Part shown: positions 30,728-44,826 of the stretch, piece after piece
Layout: the number at the start of each line of letters is the position of its first letter
Numbering within the stretch: position 1 is the first letter of the stretch
Source: Bursaphelenchus xylophilus
Taxonomy: Eukaryota; Nematoda; Chromadorea; Rhabditida; Aphelenchoididae
DNA length: 64,000 nucleotides
NCBI GenBank assembly: GCA_904066235.2
Contig: CAJFCV020000003.1
Span: 10,416,001-10,480,000, forward strand
Direction of reading: 5' to 3'
Translations under genes and position numbers: made by a program
Notes under the pieces: model-generated
What the model was told of the DNA's origin: nothing
Database searches by the model: none
The model's input: the letters and a program-made list of their open reading frames with translations, nothing else

Positions 30728-32824
30728 GTTCCTATTTTGAAAAATGGTTTTGAACCTCCTGAACCTTAAAAAATGCTTGAATAAAAGGAAAAAAATGCGG
30801 ATACAAACCCGAAATAACAACAAACGCTAACAAAAACTGCATTTTCACCTAGTAAATACCACTCGCACACCCGGCTCATCTCTAATTATAATATTCTGCT
30901 GTTTTCGTTCAAAATTTCACCAAAGCTTTTCAGACAAATTCCCGGGTTAAAGAGGCACAAAACCCCTTTTTAATTCGCTTAAAAAACAAAACCCGCGGGG
31001 TCAGGGTGGTGTTTTTGTTTTCACTACCTTGCATAGGAAATTGGACAGTAACGGAAATTGTAAACTGATTCGCCATGGGAAGCGGATGGATAATATAGTA
31101 GATTAGAGGGGATTTTCGATGAAAAATAAATTGGAAATCCATCTGTATAAATTACTATGGGAATTCTGGGTTGGTAATTATGTTTTTGCAGCAGGGGGAA
31201 AAAGGTCCCAGCGCGTTAAAAATAAAACTTTTTGGACGTTGATTATCAAGAGATATGGTATAATAGAATAATTAGAAAGAATTTACAGGAGATGTGCTCC
31301 AACTGCGACCTTCAGATTTTGATGAAAATCTGCATAGCATTAGATTAATTTTTTTCTAGGGTATATGCGAGACTCCTAACTTGCGTTTTGCAGAAAAAAC
31401 CCGAGATTTTTAGGTTGAAAGTTGGAAAATATGAGGCTTTGCAAATTTTGGCATGAAAAATTTCATAGTTTCTTTTACCGTAGAGGAAAATTTCTACATA
31501 AAAAAAATTGTTTTTTCTTGCTCAAAACGGCAAAAGTATGGCAAAAAGTGTCTGCCTCAAAAATCACTGAATATTCCTAATATTCCGGCTCCCCCTGCAA
31601 GGAGTATCGCTAAAAGTTTCAGGCTTTTTTATGCGGCCAATGCCCTAAAGGTGTGAGCAAAAGATAAATAAAATCTGAGCGTCATACCTGGGATCTTACT
31701 TGGGATCTGAGTAGATTGATTTTCTAAAAGCAACAAGGTAATTGGCAACTCTAAAAAGGTGTCAATTTTCTAATCGAAAAATTCAAAGAGGTGACTTTTT
31801 TCTGCTCGAAAATTGTCCTTTCAATTTTCACTTACTCTACCACAAAAGTGGTTGAATATCTTGGCAGCCCCTGCTAAGCGCGAGCCAAAACTTTATAAAA
31901 ATCATTGTGTATACTAGACATTTTACGCATGCAAATTTTCAAAAATTTCTGTCAAGGTACCCTCAAGAAATATTACTTTAAAATTTTCCCCCAAAACTTC
32001 AATTAATACTCAATTGAAAAGTAGTACAAAATGAAAGTTGTAGGTAATTGTTAAACTCCTCTTCCTCATTTTTTCCTTTGCTGCAATTCTCGTACACGGA
32101 CAGGTCTAACAATGCCATCTTTCCGTCCTCTTTTCTAAATATCTCTAGGCCTCTAAATTCAAGAAAAAAATGCCCGCAGGCGTTCTACAAAAACCCATTA
32201 AAGGAAGAAAGGGAATCATTGATATGGAAATGCGATTAGTATTGTCATTTCAATTTGCGGCCCCGGAAAACAAACAAATTTGTCCAGACGGAGCCGAAAA
32301 AGGGACGGAGCCGGGATTAGAAATCAAAGCCCAATTCAGCTGACAAATTCGCCAATTTGGGAGTTACTCGTTTTTCAAATTCTCGCGGCCAAAAATAGAG
32401 GCAAAAGACGAGGGAATTCGCGGAGTTTCAGGGAGGAACAGTAAGGGGAGTAATGTCGTTGTCATCGGGATTTAGAGGCAGTGAACCGTGAATTGTATTG
32501 TCAGTGTTATGCTGTTTATAGAGGGTTGATTTCATAGGGAAAATGCTGGAGGAACGATAATCAGATTTGAGTAAAATTTTGTGGGTGTAACCTTTTTTGA
32601 ACACTAAAAATTTTAGCTCTCACTTTCCATGAAAACAGCAGAATATTATAACTAGAGATGAGCCGGGTGTTCGAATAGTATTTACTAGGTGAAAATGCAG
32701 GTTTTCTTGCCATTTAGGGTTTGTATCCGCATTTTTTGCCTTGTATTTAGCCCTGCATGGTAGTTATCACTAAGTTAACCAGGCACATTTAAAAGCTCAG
32801 AAACCGTTTTTGAAATAGGAACTC
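30728..32824. repeat. Inverted repeat pair, arms ~180-200 bp, 1.7 kb apart
   Basis: The left arm (30728-30905) and right arm (32628-32824) are inverted copies sharing GATGAGCCGGGTGT and the segment reading GGGTTTGTATCCGCATTTTT. It may be one large element with terminal inverted repeats or two copies of one short element in opposite orientation. The interior holds a diverged ~450 bp MITE from 31286, opened by TTA and CAGGAGATGTGCTCC. Confidence 0.65.
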
Positions 32825-32889
32825 AATATTAGAGCCATGGGTAACCTCACAAAAAAAGCTACATTTTGATCAACTACCGGACTTGCAGG

Positions 32890-33560
32890 ACTTGATGTAA
32901 TGGACTGACAATTCAAGTTTGTCAAGATATCAAATTTTCTTTACATTTTGCATACACTTAGTGTGTGGTCTACGCATCACTTCCTAAAAATTTTGACTCG
33001 CGCTTTTCAGGCTCAGCCGAAATATTCAACGATCTTTGCGGCCGAGAGAGAGAGAGAGAGTGAGGGAACGCGGAGGGTGGGCAGAGAAAAGACCTTTTTG
33101 GCCATAGATTTCCCGCTTTCGCATGGAAAAAGTTGATTTTTTGTAGAAACATTAGCCTCTACAATAGCAACAAGCATGAAAATTGTAATGCCAAAATTCG
33201 TAAAAAATGACACATTTTTTCCAAATTTTGACTTAAAAAATCTCGGCTGTTGCTGTAAAATGAAAGCTAGCAGTCTCGTATAAGCCTTTGCGGCCGAGAG
33301 AAAACGCAAAACGCGGAGAGGATGAAACAGAAAACACTTTTAGGCCATAGATCTCCCAGTTTCGCATGGAAAAAATGTATTTTTTTGCAAAAAATCACGC
33401 TATGCTGACAGGTGTAGCCTTTTTTTTCATGTCAAAATTCATCAAAAAATGTCAAATTTACACCAACTTTCAAACCAAAAATCTCGGTCTTCTCTACAAA
33501 GCGCGAGCTGCAAATCTTGCATATGTCATCAAAAAAAAATTAACCAAATTTCGTGGACAA
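32890..33560. mobile_element. Degenerate and partly duplicated copies of the ~450 bp MITE
   Basis: Two overlapping fragments of the family (CGGCCGAGAGAG and AAATCTCGG landmarks seen twice), with a short GA run at 33047-33060. The outer ends are lost. Confidence 0.6.
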
Positions 33561-36500
33561 GACTGCTGAAGAAAAAATTTTATTTGGAAAAAACACGAAC
33601 CCATTTCTAAGTTCAAGTTATTCGCAAATTTTTCGAAAATTAAATAAATTTCCGTCGATTTGCGTTTGGTCCTTTGACTCGGTAAAAACAAAAAAAAAAT
33701 CCGTGGTCTTTGCTCTTTTTTTCTCATTGAGGAAGTTTTTTTTGCTATCTAAAGGCCAGCTTGGCCTTCTTTGAAGCCCCAAGTTGAAGATTTCGAGATA
33801 AGCTATGGGAAACACTTTAGATTTTTTTTTTGTTTTTGAAGATGTAGGGAACAGTTTTGAGATTTTTAGGAAAACATTACGTAATCGAAAAAGATAAAAA
33901 CTGAAAACAGGATTTTTAGGATAAACTCGAGGAAGAAACATCACGAAAATTTGAAAAGTTCTCTTTTTCCAACCGATGGAAATCACATTTTCACAAAAAA
34001 AAATCATTTTTTGCTATGAAGAATTCACAAAGACGCTAGTCCGTCCGGAAAGTTGTTGGGATGAATCTTGACATTTGCGACTGTGAAAACAAAAGGTAAC
34101 AGCAAAAAGAAATTTTTCTTGGAAATAAAAAAATCGGGCGAACAATGAGTAAGCAGGTTCACGTATATTCCCATCAATATCTGGAAAGCAAATTGTAGAC
34201 AAGTTTTCCAAAAACCGCACCTTGATTAGTCAATTTCGATTGTCTTTAGGGATGGGCATTTCGCAAAAAAAAAAACGCTTGAGGATTTGTAACTTTCAAC
34301 TTTATCAACGCCTAGAATTAGTACATAAGTTGCGAAAGAAATGGGATGGTATAAAATAAGGTCAGAAGGGTTACTGTAAGGCAAAAAAAATGATTTTTTA
34401 AATTACAAGAGACCAAAAAATTTGTTTCTTAAACAGGATTAGTTGCACTAGTCCATCCGGAAAGTCGCCAGACTGTTTTTATGGCAACTTTGTAAAAACA
34501 TTGCAGGCAACAGCCCAAGCTAGCCTATAAAAGAGCAACAGATTTCACAGTGCAGAGTCAACTTTTGTTTTTTCACAGTGCATGTCACCGAGAATCACTC
34601 TAGCGACTTTGTGAACGGACTGATGGAATAAAAATGTTTCCCTCCCACATTGAAATTTCGTTCAAACGAAATGTCACAATTGACAAAAAAAAGTAATTTC
34701 AAGAAAAACTTTTTTTACACCGTAAACCCGCACGAAAAATTCTTTTTTGACATCTAATAAAGAAAAAAAACTTTTCTTTCTCTCACCGCTCTCCGCGTTT
34801 TGCATACTCTCTCGTCGGAAAGACCGTTAAATATGCCGGCTGTCTTTGTAAAAATAGAGCTGCCATTTTCAGCAATTTTTAACTCGCCTACGCAAAATAT
34901 GTTGCAAAATTTAACAAAAATTTTGGGTGTCATACTAGTTATACATACATATACTTCTCTTACATACATTTTTTTGACTTTTTTCTTTCCAAAACTAAAA
35001 AAATTCCCGGACCGAAAAGTGTCATCTAGAGTATACTAATTAATCCCAACTCCCCACCAATTTTCTCATTTCGAGGCGAAAAAATTTGATAAGTCACACA
35101 TATGCCCAGCGGCAGTCACGCGATGATTAACCCAAATTACTTGACAAAAACTGAATAAAAAAAATTTTGGACTCTCTAAAATTTTTTTTTGATAAACATT
35201 GGCCTCAAGGGAATTATAAAAATGGGATCTTCCAAAAAATTGAAAAAAAAATTTGGACCTTAAAAAAAATTTTTTGAATTTTGATAATTTCAGAAAATTT
35301 CAAAAAAAAATTTATTGAAAAAAGTTCAAAAATAAAAAAAAAATAAAAAATGGACTATCCGGCCAATTTTCAAGAAATTTCAGAATGGACCCTCAGGCAA
35401 ATTTTCAAAAAAAAAAATCAAAATTGGGCCCTAAAGCAAATTTTCAAAAATGAAATTTAAAAAATAGACCCTCTAAGACAGTAAAACGTTTCGAAAAATT
35501 GTAAAAATAGCTGTGAAAAGTCTGTGCGTCAGGGAATTTGTTAAAAAATTCGGGATTTCCCTCGCCTTTCGCACGCTAATTCCCAGAGTTTCAGAAAGCG
35601 GCTTTCCGCCGCCTTGAGGGCCCTTTGGCCGCCGCATCGCCTTAGGGGTTTGGAGGCGAAAAGTTCGGAAAACAATGGGAGTAATTACTTCCGGAAATTA
35701 CAGCCAGTTGCAACTATAAGTACGATCGCAGAGAGGAGGGGGGAATATGACGAGTGGGAGGAAGTCATCACCGGTTTGTTGCCGAAATTACTTTGTTTGC
35801 GGTATTTTTAGAGCACTTTTTATTGGGTTTTGCAAAAAAAATTTTTTTGTTTTTAGAGCAAAAAAAATTTTTTTAATTTTTTTTAATCTGCAGAAATAAA
35901 AATTTGAATTTTCGGCTAGAACACAAAGAAATGTTGAAAAAATGAATATTTGTTTTGATAAAACTAAATTGTAATCAAATTGTCTATGACATAAACGGCT
36001 TTTTTAGCTCACGCTTTGCAAAAAACATCAATATTTTTTGGTCCAAAAATGTCAAAAATTAAAAAAAAAATTTTGTAGCTATTAATTCAGTAGTTAATAG
36101 GTGGATTGTACACAAAATTTCTGCAAAATTTGAGCACGATCTGAAGCTCGCACTTCGAGAAATCTCATAATAAATTTTTTAGTCATCAAAATTTTCATCG
36201 TATAAAATGTCGCCTTTCGCTCATTGAAAATTCAAGAAAGTCTAAGAGCCTTCTCTAATATAAAAATCAAGGCTTTTCACCAACGAAAATGACAAAACGT
36301 AAGACTACATAAACCATTATCAAAGGCTAAAGAGCACGTCCAATTAGTCGTGTGAGCGAGTTAACTATGCAACCATTTTATGCTCTTTTGACTCTTTTAT
36401 AGCCCATGAAATTGAGGAGGCTCAAAAATCGAACAATTCTAAGTATGTGCTGTGTGAAAAATTTAAAGAAAATCTGCCCTTCCCTTGTTAGAGTAAAGAA

Positions 36501-38321
36501 CAACGAAAAAAAAGTCAGACGCCCTCAAGGAAGGGGACAAACGTGGGGGATGAGTTAACGATGCCTTTCTTTTATAGTTTCAGTGAGAAAAAAACGTCTC
36601 ACAAGTGTAAATAGGGGCGTTGCAACTTGACGTTTCTGGGAAGATAAAAAAATAATTAGAGAAAAAATGGAAATTAGAGGCGTTTTTTGGAAAGAATTTG
36701 GGCGGGAACACTTTGCAAAAATACGTATATCCAAAAAAATTTTTTTCGTCTGATAGCTTCTTCTATTGTCCATAATGTATTGCGGATAAATGGCGTTGAA
36801 TGTTTCGACCGCGCCTTTAAAGATTAACCCAAAAATTTAGGTATTTTGTCTATGGGCTAGGTAGATAACGTGTGAAAAATTTGAGGAAGATCTGGCTACT
36901 ATCGAACCTAAAGTAATATCACTTTGAGGCTTTCTCCAAAAAGGGCAATTACCCATTTCGAAGCATCAAAACAAATAAAGAAAGTTCTAGAAGTGCGACA
37001 CCAAAATTTATAGTGATCTTTGGTCCGGAAGCTGGTGAAAATTCGACACTTTTTTGCCAATTTATAAATTGAAAGGGTTGTTTCTTTGTGATGCCAAGAT
37101 ATGTTGAAACAGGCTAACAAAAATACAAATACGTGGCCTATCCGCTAAACAGTGTTTCTCTTGGCCGTGTCTTGTACTTGTAGTGTAAATGCAATACTTT
37201 TTTTGGCTCAAAAATTGGAAAAGATATGAATTTTTTTTTCGAATTTTGACATGAAAAGTTTACAGTCTATTTCTACCGTAAAGGGTAATGTCTCCACAAA
37301 AAATCAACTTTTTCCGCGCGAAACTGGCAAAGATATGGGCAAAAAATGTTTCCCATGTGTCGCTCTCCGCTTTTTGCGTACTCTCTCGGTCAAAAAAAGC
37401 GTTGAATATCTCGGCTGTGCCTGCAAACCGAGAGCTAAAAATTTTAGTAATAAATAAGTGACCTATACTCGATATGTGTGCTTGAACACTTCGCTTGTAA
37501 AGTTAATGCTATAGATTAGTAAAACGGAGGCCCTAAAGGCAAAAACGGACTTTTTGGGCCAACAAATCGCGGTTATCTGACATCCCTTTGCCCCAAAGAC
37601 CCTCTTACCGTCCCTGCTTGAGCTCACCAGCCCCAATTCTTGACTCAAGTTGGGTCACGTTCATTGCCATAGCCACGCGGCCAAACAATGCGTTTTCTTC
37701 GACTATTCTTCCGCTTTTTTTCCGAAATCAAGAGTTTTTTCTTACAAAATCCGAACAATAAAAAATTATGTTGTACTTTTGCAAAAACAAAAAGGATAAA
37801 AAAGGGATTTGAACGAAATTTCCGGCTTTTATCGTTTGTTTTAGCAAGTCTGGCCAGCTGGTGGATTATAAATGGGATAGGAGATTTGAATAGGGCATAT
37901 CAATAAAGATAAAGGGGGATATAAAAATCGAAATTTTATGATTTTTAGGGCACTTTAGGGCGTTAAACGTGAATTCAAAAGTTTGAAAAAAAAATTTAAT
38001 TTTTTAATCAGAAAAAACTCGGAAAAATAAAAAATTGCATAATTTAGAGGAAGAAGGCGCAGATTTGTTTCAAATTTTGACCACATCATCTAACTAGGAC
38101 AGGTTCTGATGTCCGAAAATTTTAGCTACTTCGTGGCAAGGAAAGCCGAGATATCCTACAGCTTTTTTGTACGGGGTCTGTAACACAAGTCTAGAAAGGT
38201 TTTGTTTGCCATAGAAAGGTCTTGTTGTATGGAAGTTCATTTTGGCCTGAAAACAAGAGAAAACAACTTTTGCGACCTCCGAGAATTTTCGATATAGATA
38301 GATTTTGAGGGTTTTAAAAAT

Positions 38322-40884
38322 GTTTTCCATAGACTTATTACACCTCACGGGTGTTTTCCCACCTTTTCCGGACATTACGTTATAACCCCCCTGCTGCACT
38401 GTGCACCTTCCCACGTCGTATCGTTGCAGACGCCATTAGGTTTGACGGAAAATATTTTTTTATTTTTTTGGGATTTTCTACCAGCTAGGCATTTGGAAGG
38501 TAGGAAAATTATATTTATTTCACTGTAAAGGCATAACATATATTTTACACGGCAAAAAGGATTGTAAAAACCCAAAAAAAAATTCGAAAACAGCTAGATC
38601 GGCAGGCCCACACTTGCGGGCAACCACTTTGCGGGCAGCTTGAAAAACCACGGAGATTCTGCGGACATGTCATGAAATCAGCCAAAATTTGCTTTCAACT
38701 CTAAATTCAAACGGTTGGCTTGACGATTAGATGTTGCGGATTAAGTTTCCAGGTGTATAAGTGGCTTGAATAGTTATCATAAGCTTATCCAGGCATTTTT
38801 CACCATTTTTTGAAAACAAACACCCATAACTTTGAAAGCAGCGGATGAATTTAATATATTTGTGTACTTATCAGTACCACGGAGTTGTCAATGTAGAATT
38901 TCTATCGTACTACGTAGATTACGGGACGGAAATCGTAGTTCTAATCAAAAAATGTCGGCTGCCCCCAAAGTGGTTGCCCGCAAGTGTCGCGACGCCGCTA
39001 GATCTTGCCTATGGCATGAACGGTTTAATTCTAAATTTGTCCCAAATTTTATTTCTCATTGATCCAATTTACAACACTCAATTTTAAAAGTAAAATTCGC
39101 CAAACTCAAAGTCTCAAGAACAAAAAAAAATGCCAGGCACGTTTCCTTCGAAACAAAGTGCTTGCAATTACAGTGAAGTAGTGAGTTCCCAAAACTCTTA
39201 AGAGCTTTTAAATTAGTTCGTTCTCGGGACAAGCTAATATCCCTTCAGGGTCCGGGTCCAAAGAATTCTTAAGCCATTAGGTCAAAGTTTGAGTTAATTT
39301 CATTAGCAAAGTTTTTGCAGAGGTTTTCCAGTATTTTTTGTGTAATAAACTTCAAGGACCACCATGAGAACTCATTACAAAATCTAACGGAAATTTGAAT
39401 AAAAAAGGGGTAAAATAATATTACAAATTCTGTAAAACCGTGGTGAACTAAGTAAATTTAAAGTCATCGTATCTTTAGAAAGAAAAAAGATAATTTTTTT
39501 AAATTTAAAAATGAGATTTTTTTTGAGATTCTTAAAGAAATTCTAAATCTTGTCTGGCAACATTTCGGAGATCAAAGGCAAGAAATCCTTCCCAGAAATT
39601 AATAAAATATATGTACAGGGTGCGGCAATTTTTCGGCCGGATTTGAATTGGTTATAACTTTTTTAGTTTTTATCCGAATGTTAAAATTCTTTTTTTCCCT
39701 GAATCCTCAGACAACCCCATTTTGTTTAATACCAAATATGTTATTCATACAGGGACCTAGTTCATAGTTATTGGCCTTTCGGACGTTTTCTCTGCTTTTT
39801 CGGCGTGTGTGAAAATCGCCAGAAAAAAATGTCTTTTTTTACGAGTTTTGTCGTAAAAAGATTCATGCCTGTTCATGCCATGGAGAATACCGTTTCCACA
39901 AAAAATCAGCTATCTCCGCACAAAACTAGCGAAGATATGGCCAAAAAGTTTTTCTGTGTGACCACTCATGTGCCCTCCTGACCGCAAAGAATCGTTGAAT
40001 ATCTTGATCGCCTCTGAAAGGTGCGGGCTGAAACTTTCAGGAATTGATGTGTGGCCTATGTCCGGCCCATGTGCAAAATTTAAAGAAAATCTGAGAGTCG
40101 CACTTGGGGTAATTCCATTGTCAGCTATGAAAATTAGAGCTTTTTCTTTGTCTCGAATTTTTACTGTAGTCTAACGAACGGGTATAACATACTTGGTATT
40201 AAACAAAATGGGGTTGTCTATGGATTCAGGGAAAAAAAGAATTTTAACATTTGCCCAAAATCTAAAAAAGTTATGGCCAATTAAAATCCGGCCGAAAAAT
40301 TGCCGCACCCTGTAATATGCAAACAAATATCAAATTACAGCACATGTGGAAAATGTCGTCCTTCCCTGCCGTTTTTGGTGAAGGGTAATTGAACAAAACC
40401 AGAATTGTAACTATTTCACTGTGAAAAAGATAGTATTGAGGGTATATAGTGAAACCTCTGTACAACAAAATCTCTCTATAACAAACAACTTCGGCGGGGT
40501 TGAAAGGCAGTTTTCTGGCAAAATGAACCTCTGTATAGCAAAAAAACGAATAATTATTTTGATGGTCTCTTACGATTTGTTTTACGGAGGCTGTATTATC
40601 AGCAGGCTTAATTTCCAAATGAGATCTTGTACTTTCAAAAAAAAGGAAAAACACGTTTCATCGTATAAAATGTCACCCGTCAAATCTGCCTTAGGCTTTC
40701 TAGGCTGTTACGACTTAATTGGCCCACAGAAAATCCCAAAAAAACAAAAAAAAATTCCCGTCACACCTAATGGCGTCTGCAACGATACGACGTGGGAATG
40801 TGCACAGTGCAGCAGGCGGGTTATAATGTAATGTCCGGAAAAGGTGAGAAAACACCCGAAAGGTGTAATAAGTCTATGGGAAAC
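38322..40884. repeat. Inverted repeat pair, arms ~155 bp, enclosing a TA-flanked element
   Basis: The left arm 38322-38478 and right arm 40731-40884 are near-identical inverted copies (CATAGACTTATTACACC, CGTCGTATCGTTGCAGACGC). Each carries one GCACWGTGC palindrome (38396, 40802). The 2.25 kb interior includes the element at 39616-40312. Whether the arms are the ends of one element is not settled; no flanking duplication was seen. Confidence 0.6.
39616..40312. mobile_element. 697 bp Tc1/mariner-type non-autonomous element
   Basis: Inverted ends CAGGGTGCGGCAATTTTTCG (about 35 bp and more, with a further matching block ACAACCCCATTTTGTTTAAT), flanked by TA at 39614-39615 and 40313-40314. The interior includes a fragment of the ~450 bp TNA MITE (about 39890-40125). 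Confidence 0.8.
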
Positions 40885-40954
40885 AGTGAAAGTGGAATTT
40901 TTTGGAAATATAAATTTAAATTGCAAAAAAAGTGTAAAAATCGAGTAATATTGA

Positions 40955-41550
40955 CAAGGAAAGAGTCCCAAGTGAGATACTCAGATTTTCTTTAAATTTT
41001 GTACACGTGTTGGGAATATGCCATATATTAATTGCCGAAAGTTTTAGCTCGCAATTTGCAGGCGCAGTCGGGATATTGAACAATCTTTGCGGCCGAGAGA
41101 GTGGGCGAAACGCGGAGAGCGGTCAGAGAAAAAACACTTTTTACCTTCTCTTTGCCAATTTTGCGCGGGGAAAAATTGATTTTTTGTAGAAATATGACCC
41201 TTTACGGTAGAAATAGGCATAACATTTTTCATGCCAAAATTCGCAAAAAAAGTGTCAAATTTATGCCACCTTTTTACATAAAAATATAAAAATCTCGGTC
41301 GTTTTTGCAAAGCGGAAGCCAGAAGTCTTCCATTTGTCCTAAAAAAAATAATTGTAAATCTGTGCCAAGTTTTGTTCAAATCTGAGCCTCTTCTTTGTGT
41401 CAGACTTATGCCAACTTTTCGACCAAAAAATCTCGGTCGTTTCTGCAAAGCGGCGACTAGAAATCTCTCAAATGCCTCAGAAAAGCTTAATCTAACTCTA
41501 TGCCAGCTTTCATCAAAATCTAATCCTCATACTTCAAACCTCCTCCTATG
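40955..41550. mobile_element. ~450 bp MITE copy with decayed right end
   Basis: TGA followed by CAAGGAAAGAGTCCCAAGTG at the left. Internal landmarks are all present, but the right part is duplicated and diverged. Confidence 0.7.
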
Positions 41551-42221
41551 ATTGAAAACATGTTGACAATTGCAAAAACATCTTGTCACCCTGCACCCCT
41601 TTTTGAAAACCCAGCAAAAAGCGTGCTTAAAATATTCTTTTCTCTCAAACAACAACAACGGCATCAAAGAAAAAGCTTGGATTTTTTTTTTGCAGTCTAG
41701 TGCTCGGTGCGTTTGCGACTTTCCATAGATTATCGCGGTCGGGGGTCGGGTTTATGAAAACCAGAGAACAAATATGGGTGGAACAACAAACTCATCGATC
41801 CAATGAGGAAATAAAATTTTCGGGCCGTTTAAAATGCCAAGATGAGAATATTTTTTGAGAGGAGACGAAAAAAGCAAGTGTTTTTTTGTGCGCTTTTACT
41901 CATTCTTCTGTGTAGCAGAAGATTGGGCAGTGTATGTACTGGGTTGACTTTATGTCACGTTGCCATATACGGTATAAAAGAGCACTTCCTCATCTACAAA
42001 AATGTACCTTCAACATACTATGTAACACACTGTAAAGTTCACAACGATTCACACAACTTGACTACCCCTAAATCTAAGAGACTTATGGGACCCAATAATA
42101 CGTAGATCATATGGGACACCCTAGTATGTAGACATGTCTGCTAGGCCAGGCAGAAGTAAATTTGAGACATCCCTAACCCGGCCAATTCCCCTTTGAACGC
42201 GGGCCCGGTAAATTGAGATTA

Positions 42222-42680
42222 CAAGGGAAGTACCCCAAGTGCGACGCTCAGATTTTCTTTAAATTTTGCATACACGTCGGTCATGAACTATATAAGTGTC
42301 AATTCCTGAAAGTTTTAGTTCGCGCTTTGCAAGCGCCGCCTAGATATTGAACGATCTTTGCCGCTGAGAGAGTACGCTAAATACGGAGGGCGGTCAGAGA
42401 GAAAAACACTTTTTGGCCATAACTTTGCTAGTTCCATGCGGAAAAAATTGATTTTTTGTGGAAACATTACCCTTCATAGTAGAAATAGGCATGAAACTTT
42501 TCGTGGCGAAACTCGGCAAAAAGTGTCAAATTTTCGCCAACTTTCGATCTAAAAATCTCGGTTGTTTCTGCAAAGCGTGAGCTACGATTCTCGCATATAT
42601 CTTATTGTTAGAAAAAATTATTCTAAATTTGTACCAAGTTTTGTCCAAATCTGAGCGTCGCACTTGGGGTACTTCCCCTG
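42222..42680. mobile_element. Intact TNA-type MITE, TTA duplication
   Basis: Ends CAAGGGAAGTACCCCAAGTG and inverted CAGGGGAAGTACCCCAAGTG, with TTA at 42219-42221 and 42681-42683; 459 bp. Confidence 0.9.
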
Positions 42681-43217
42681 TTAATAGCAAAACGATAAAT
42701 CGTAGTACTAATTTAAAAAAAAATGAAGGGAACTTTTCTATAAAAGTGCCGCATGATGATCAATTGAAAGGTAATTGAAATATCAGCTAGCCAAAAAAAA
42801 ATAGCCAAAGATTTCTATTCTAAAATTCGATTTATACACAAAACGCCAAATTGATTAAATCTTGGTCAGGAAATAACTTGAACTACGCCGGATTGACGTG
42901 CGGCCTTGTTTTTTTAAAGTACTAATCATTACTCGTAGACATGGCTCCCGAGTCTGTGGATATTTTCTTTAAAGTACTAGTCATTAGCTGCTTTTCTTGG
43001 GTCCCTTTAGACCCGGATTAACCATGTCCAGCAAACAGTAAATAAATGGTATTAAAAACAGCAAGTATATTCTATTTACTTACTGCTTTTTTGTTATACT
43101 ATGTGTATGTCGGGTGTAAATGAAGCGGTTTTTTTTCTACCGGAACTTTCCCAGACAAAGCGACGAACACTCTCACCGCTTACTTGATGTAATCATTTGC
43201 GGAAGCGGTGAAACTCA

Positions 43218-43922
43218 CAAGGAACTCTCAAGTGCGATCTCCAGACATTTTTTTTATTTTTCTCGCTCACCGGGCATATGGGGACATATAACTTCTTGAA
43301 ATTTTTAACTTGCACTTTTCAGACACAGCCGAGATATTCGACTATCTTTGCGGCCGAGAGAGTACGCGAAATGCGGAGAGCGGTCAAGGAGGAAACCATT
43401 TTTTGGTCATATCTCTGCCATTTTCGCGCGGAAAATATTGATTTTTTTGTGAATGAATTCCCTCTGTGATATGCGCATGCTTAATTGCTGGGTTTTCAAA
43501 ATTTTCTTGGCCAGGACCGAGCTGGGAAGTTTTGGCCTGGGCTCGGGGCCTTAGATTGTTAGCCATGTTTGTCGGAGTAGAAAGAGGGGTAAATTTTTCA
43601 TGCTAAAATTTGCAAAAAATGTGTCATATTTTTACCAAATTTTGATTAAAACTGGCATTAATATTTACCAGTTTTGTGTGGAAAAAATTGATTTTTTTTG
43701 TGGAAAAATTACACTCTATGGTAGAAATATATAGGTATGAAACTTTTCATGCTAAAATTTGCAATAAAAGTTTTGCATTTTTGCCAACTTTTGACTTAAA
43801 AATCTCGGTCGTTTTTGCAAATCGTTAGCTAAGTTTCTCTCATGTGAATTACATTAGAAGAGATTACTCTAAATTCGTGCCAACTTTCATCAAAATCTGA
43901 GCTTCGCACGAGGACTTTCCTG
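43218..43922. mobile_element. TNA-type MITE with internal insertion, TCA duplication
   Basis: Left end CAAGGAACTCTCAAGTGCG, right end CAGGAAAGTCCTCGTGCG inverted, with TCA at 43215-43217 and 43923-43925. It is longer than intact copies because of extra sequence near 43450-43640. Confidence 0.8.
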
Positions 43923-44377
43923 TCAATCCTCTTTTCTCTGCGCTCCGCATGCATTTAAAATCACCAAGCAGTTTCGAAACTTTCCCCATTCACATAGTAC
44001 TAAACAACGACAGAAAAAAGTTTTTCATGGAAAAACCCCAACGTCGAAAATTGTAGCGAACACAAGCGAAACAATGACAGGGCCATCAGAAGAATGCACC
44101 CGGCAAAGATTGAAGGTCAGTCAAGTAAAACAAAGGCCCCACATGGTTGAGCATGCGTACAGGACACGTACGCAGGGGGAGGTCAGAGTTTGAGCCGCTA
44201 CGTGGCTTGACGAACAATGACGGGCTTACACCGAAAATAGCCAAAGATTGAGTGCTAACAGGGGAAAAATGTTCGAAAGGAGAGGCTCAGATTTTGATGA
44301 AACTTGGCGCAAATTTTGAATAATTTTTTCGAAAGCCAGTGAAAGACTTCTAGCTCACGTTTTGCAAAAACTACTGA

Positions 44378-44826
44378 CAGGGGAAGTACTCCAAGTGCGA
44401 CGCTCAGGTTTTCTTTAAATTTTGCGCACACGTCGGGTATGGACTAAATATCAATTCCTGAAAGTTTTAGCTCGCGCTTTGCGGGCTCCGCCGAGATATC
44501 GAACGATTTTTGCCGCCGAGAGAGCACGTTAAACGTGGAGAGCGGTCAGAGAGAAAAACGCTTTTTGGCCATAACTTTGGCAGTTTCGTGCGGAAAAATT
44601 TGATTTTTTGTAGAAACATTATCCTTTACGGTTGAAATAGGCATGAAACTTTTCGTGCCGAAATTCGTCAAAAAATCCTGAATTTTTGCCGACTTTCGAT
44701 CTAAAAATCTCGGTTGTTTCTGCAAAGCGCGAGCTAGAATCCTCGCATATATCTTAGAAAAAATTATTCTAAATTTATGCCAAGTTTCATCAAAATCTGA
44801 GCGTCGCACTTGGAGTACTTCCCCTG
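44378..44826. mobile_element. Intact 449 bp TNA-type MITE, TGA duplication
   Basis: Ends CAGGGGAAGTACTCCAAGTG on both sides in inverted orientation, with TGA at 44375-44377 and 44827-44829. It is the best reference copy of the family and is directly followed by a partial copy at about 44840-45120. Confidence 0.92.
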
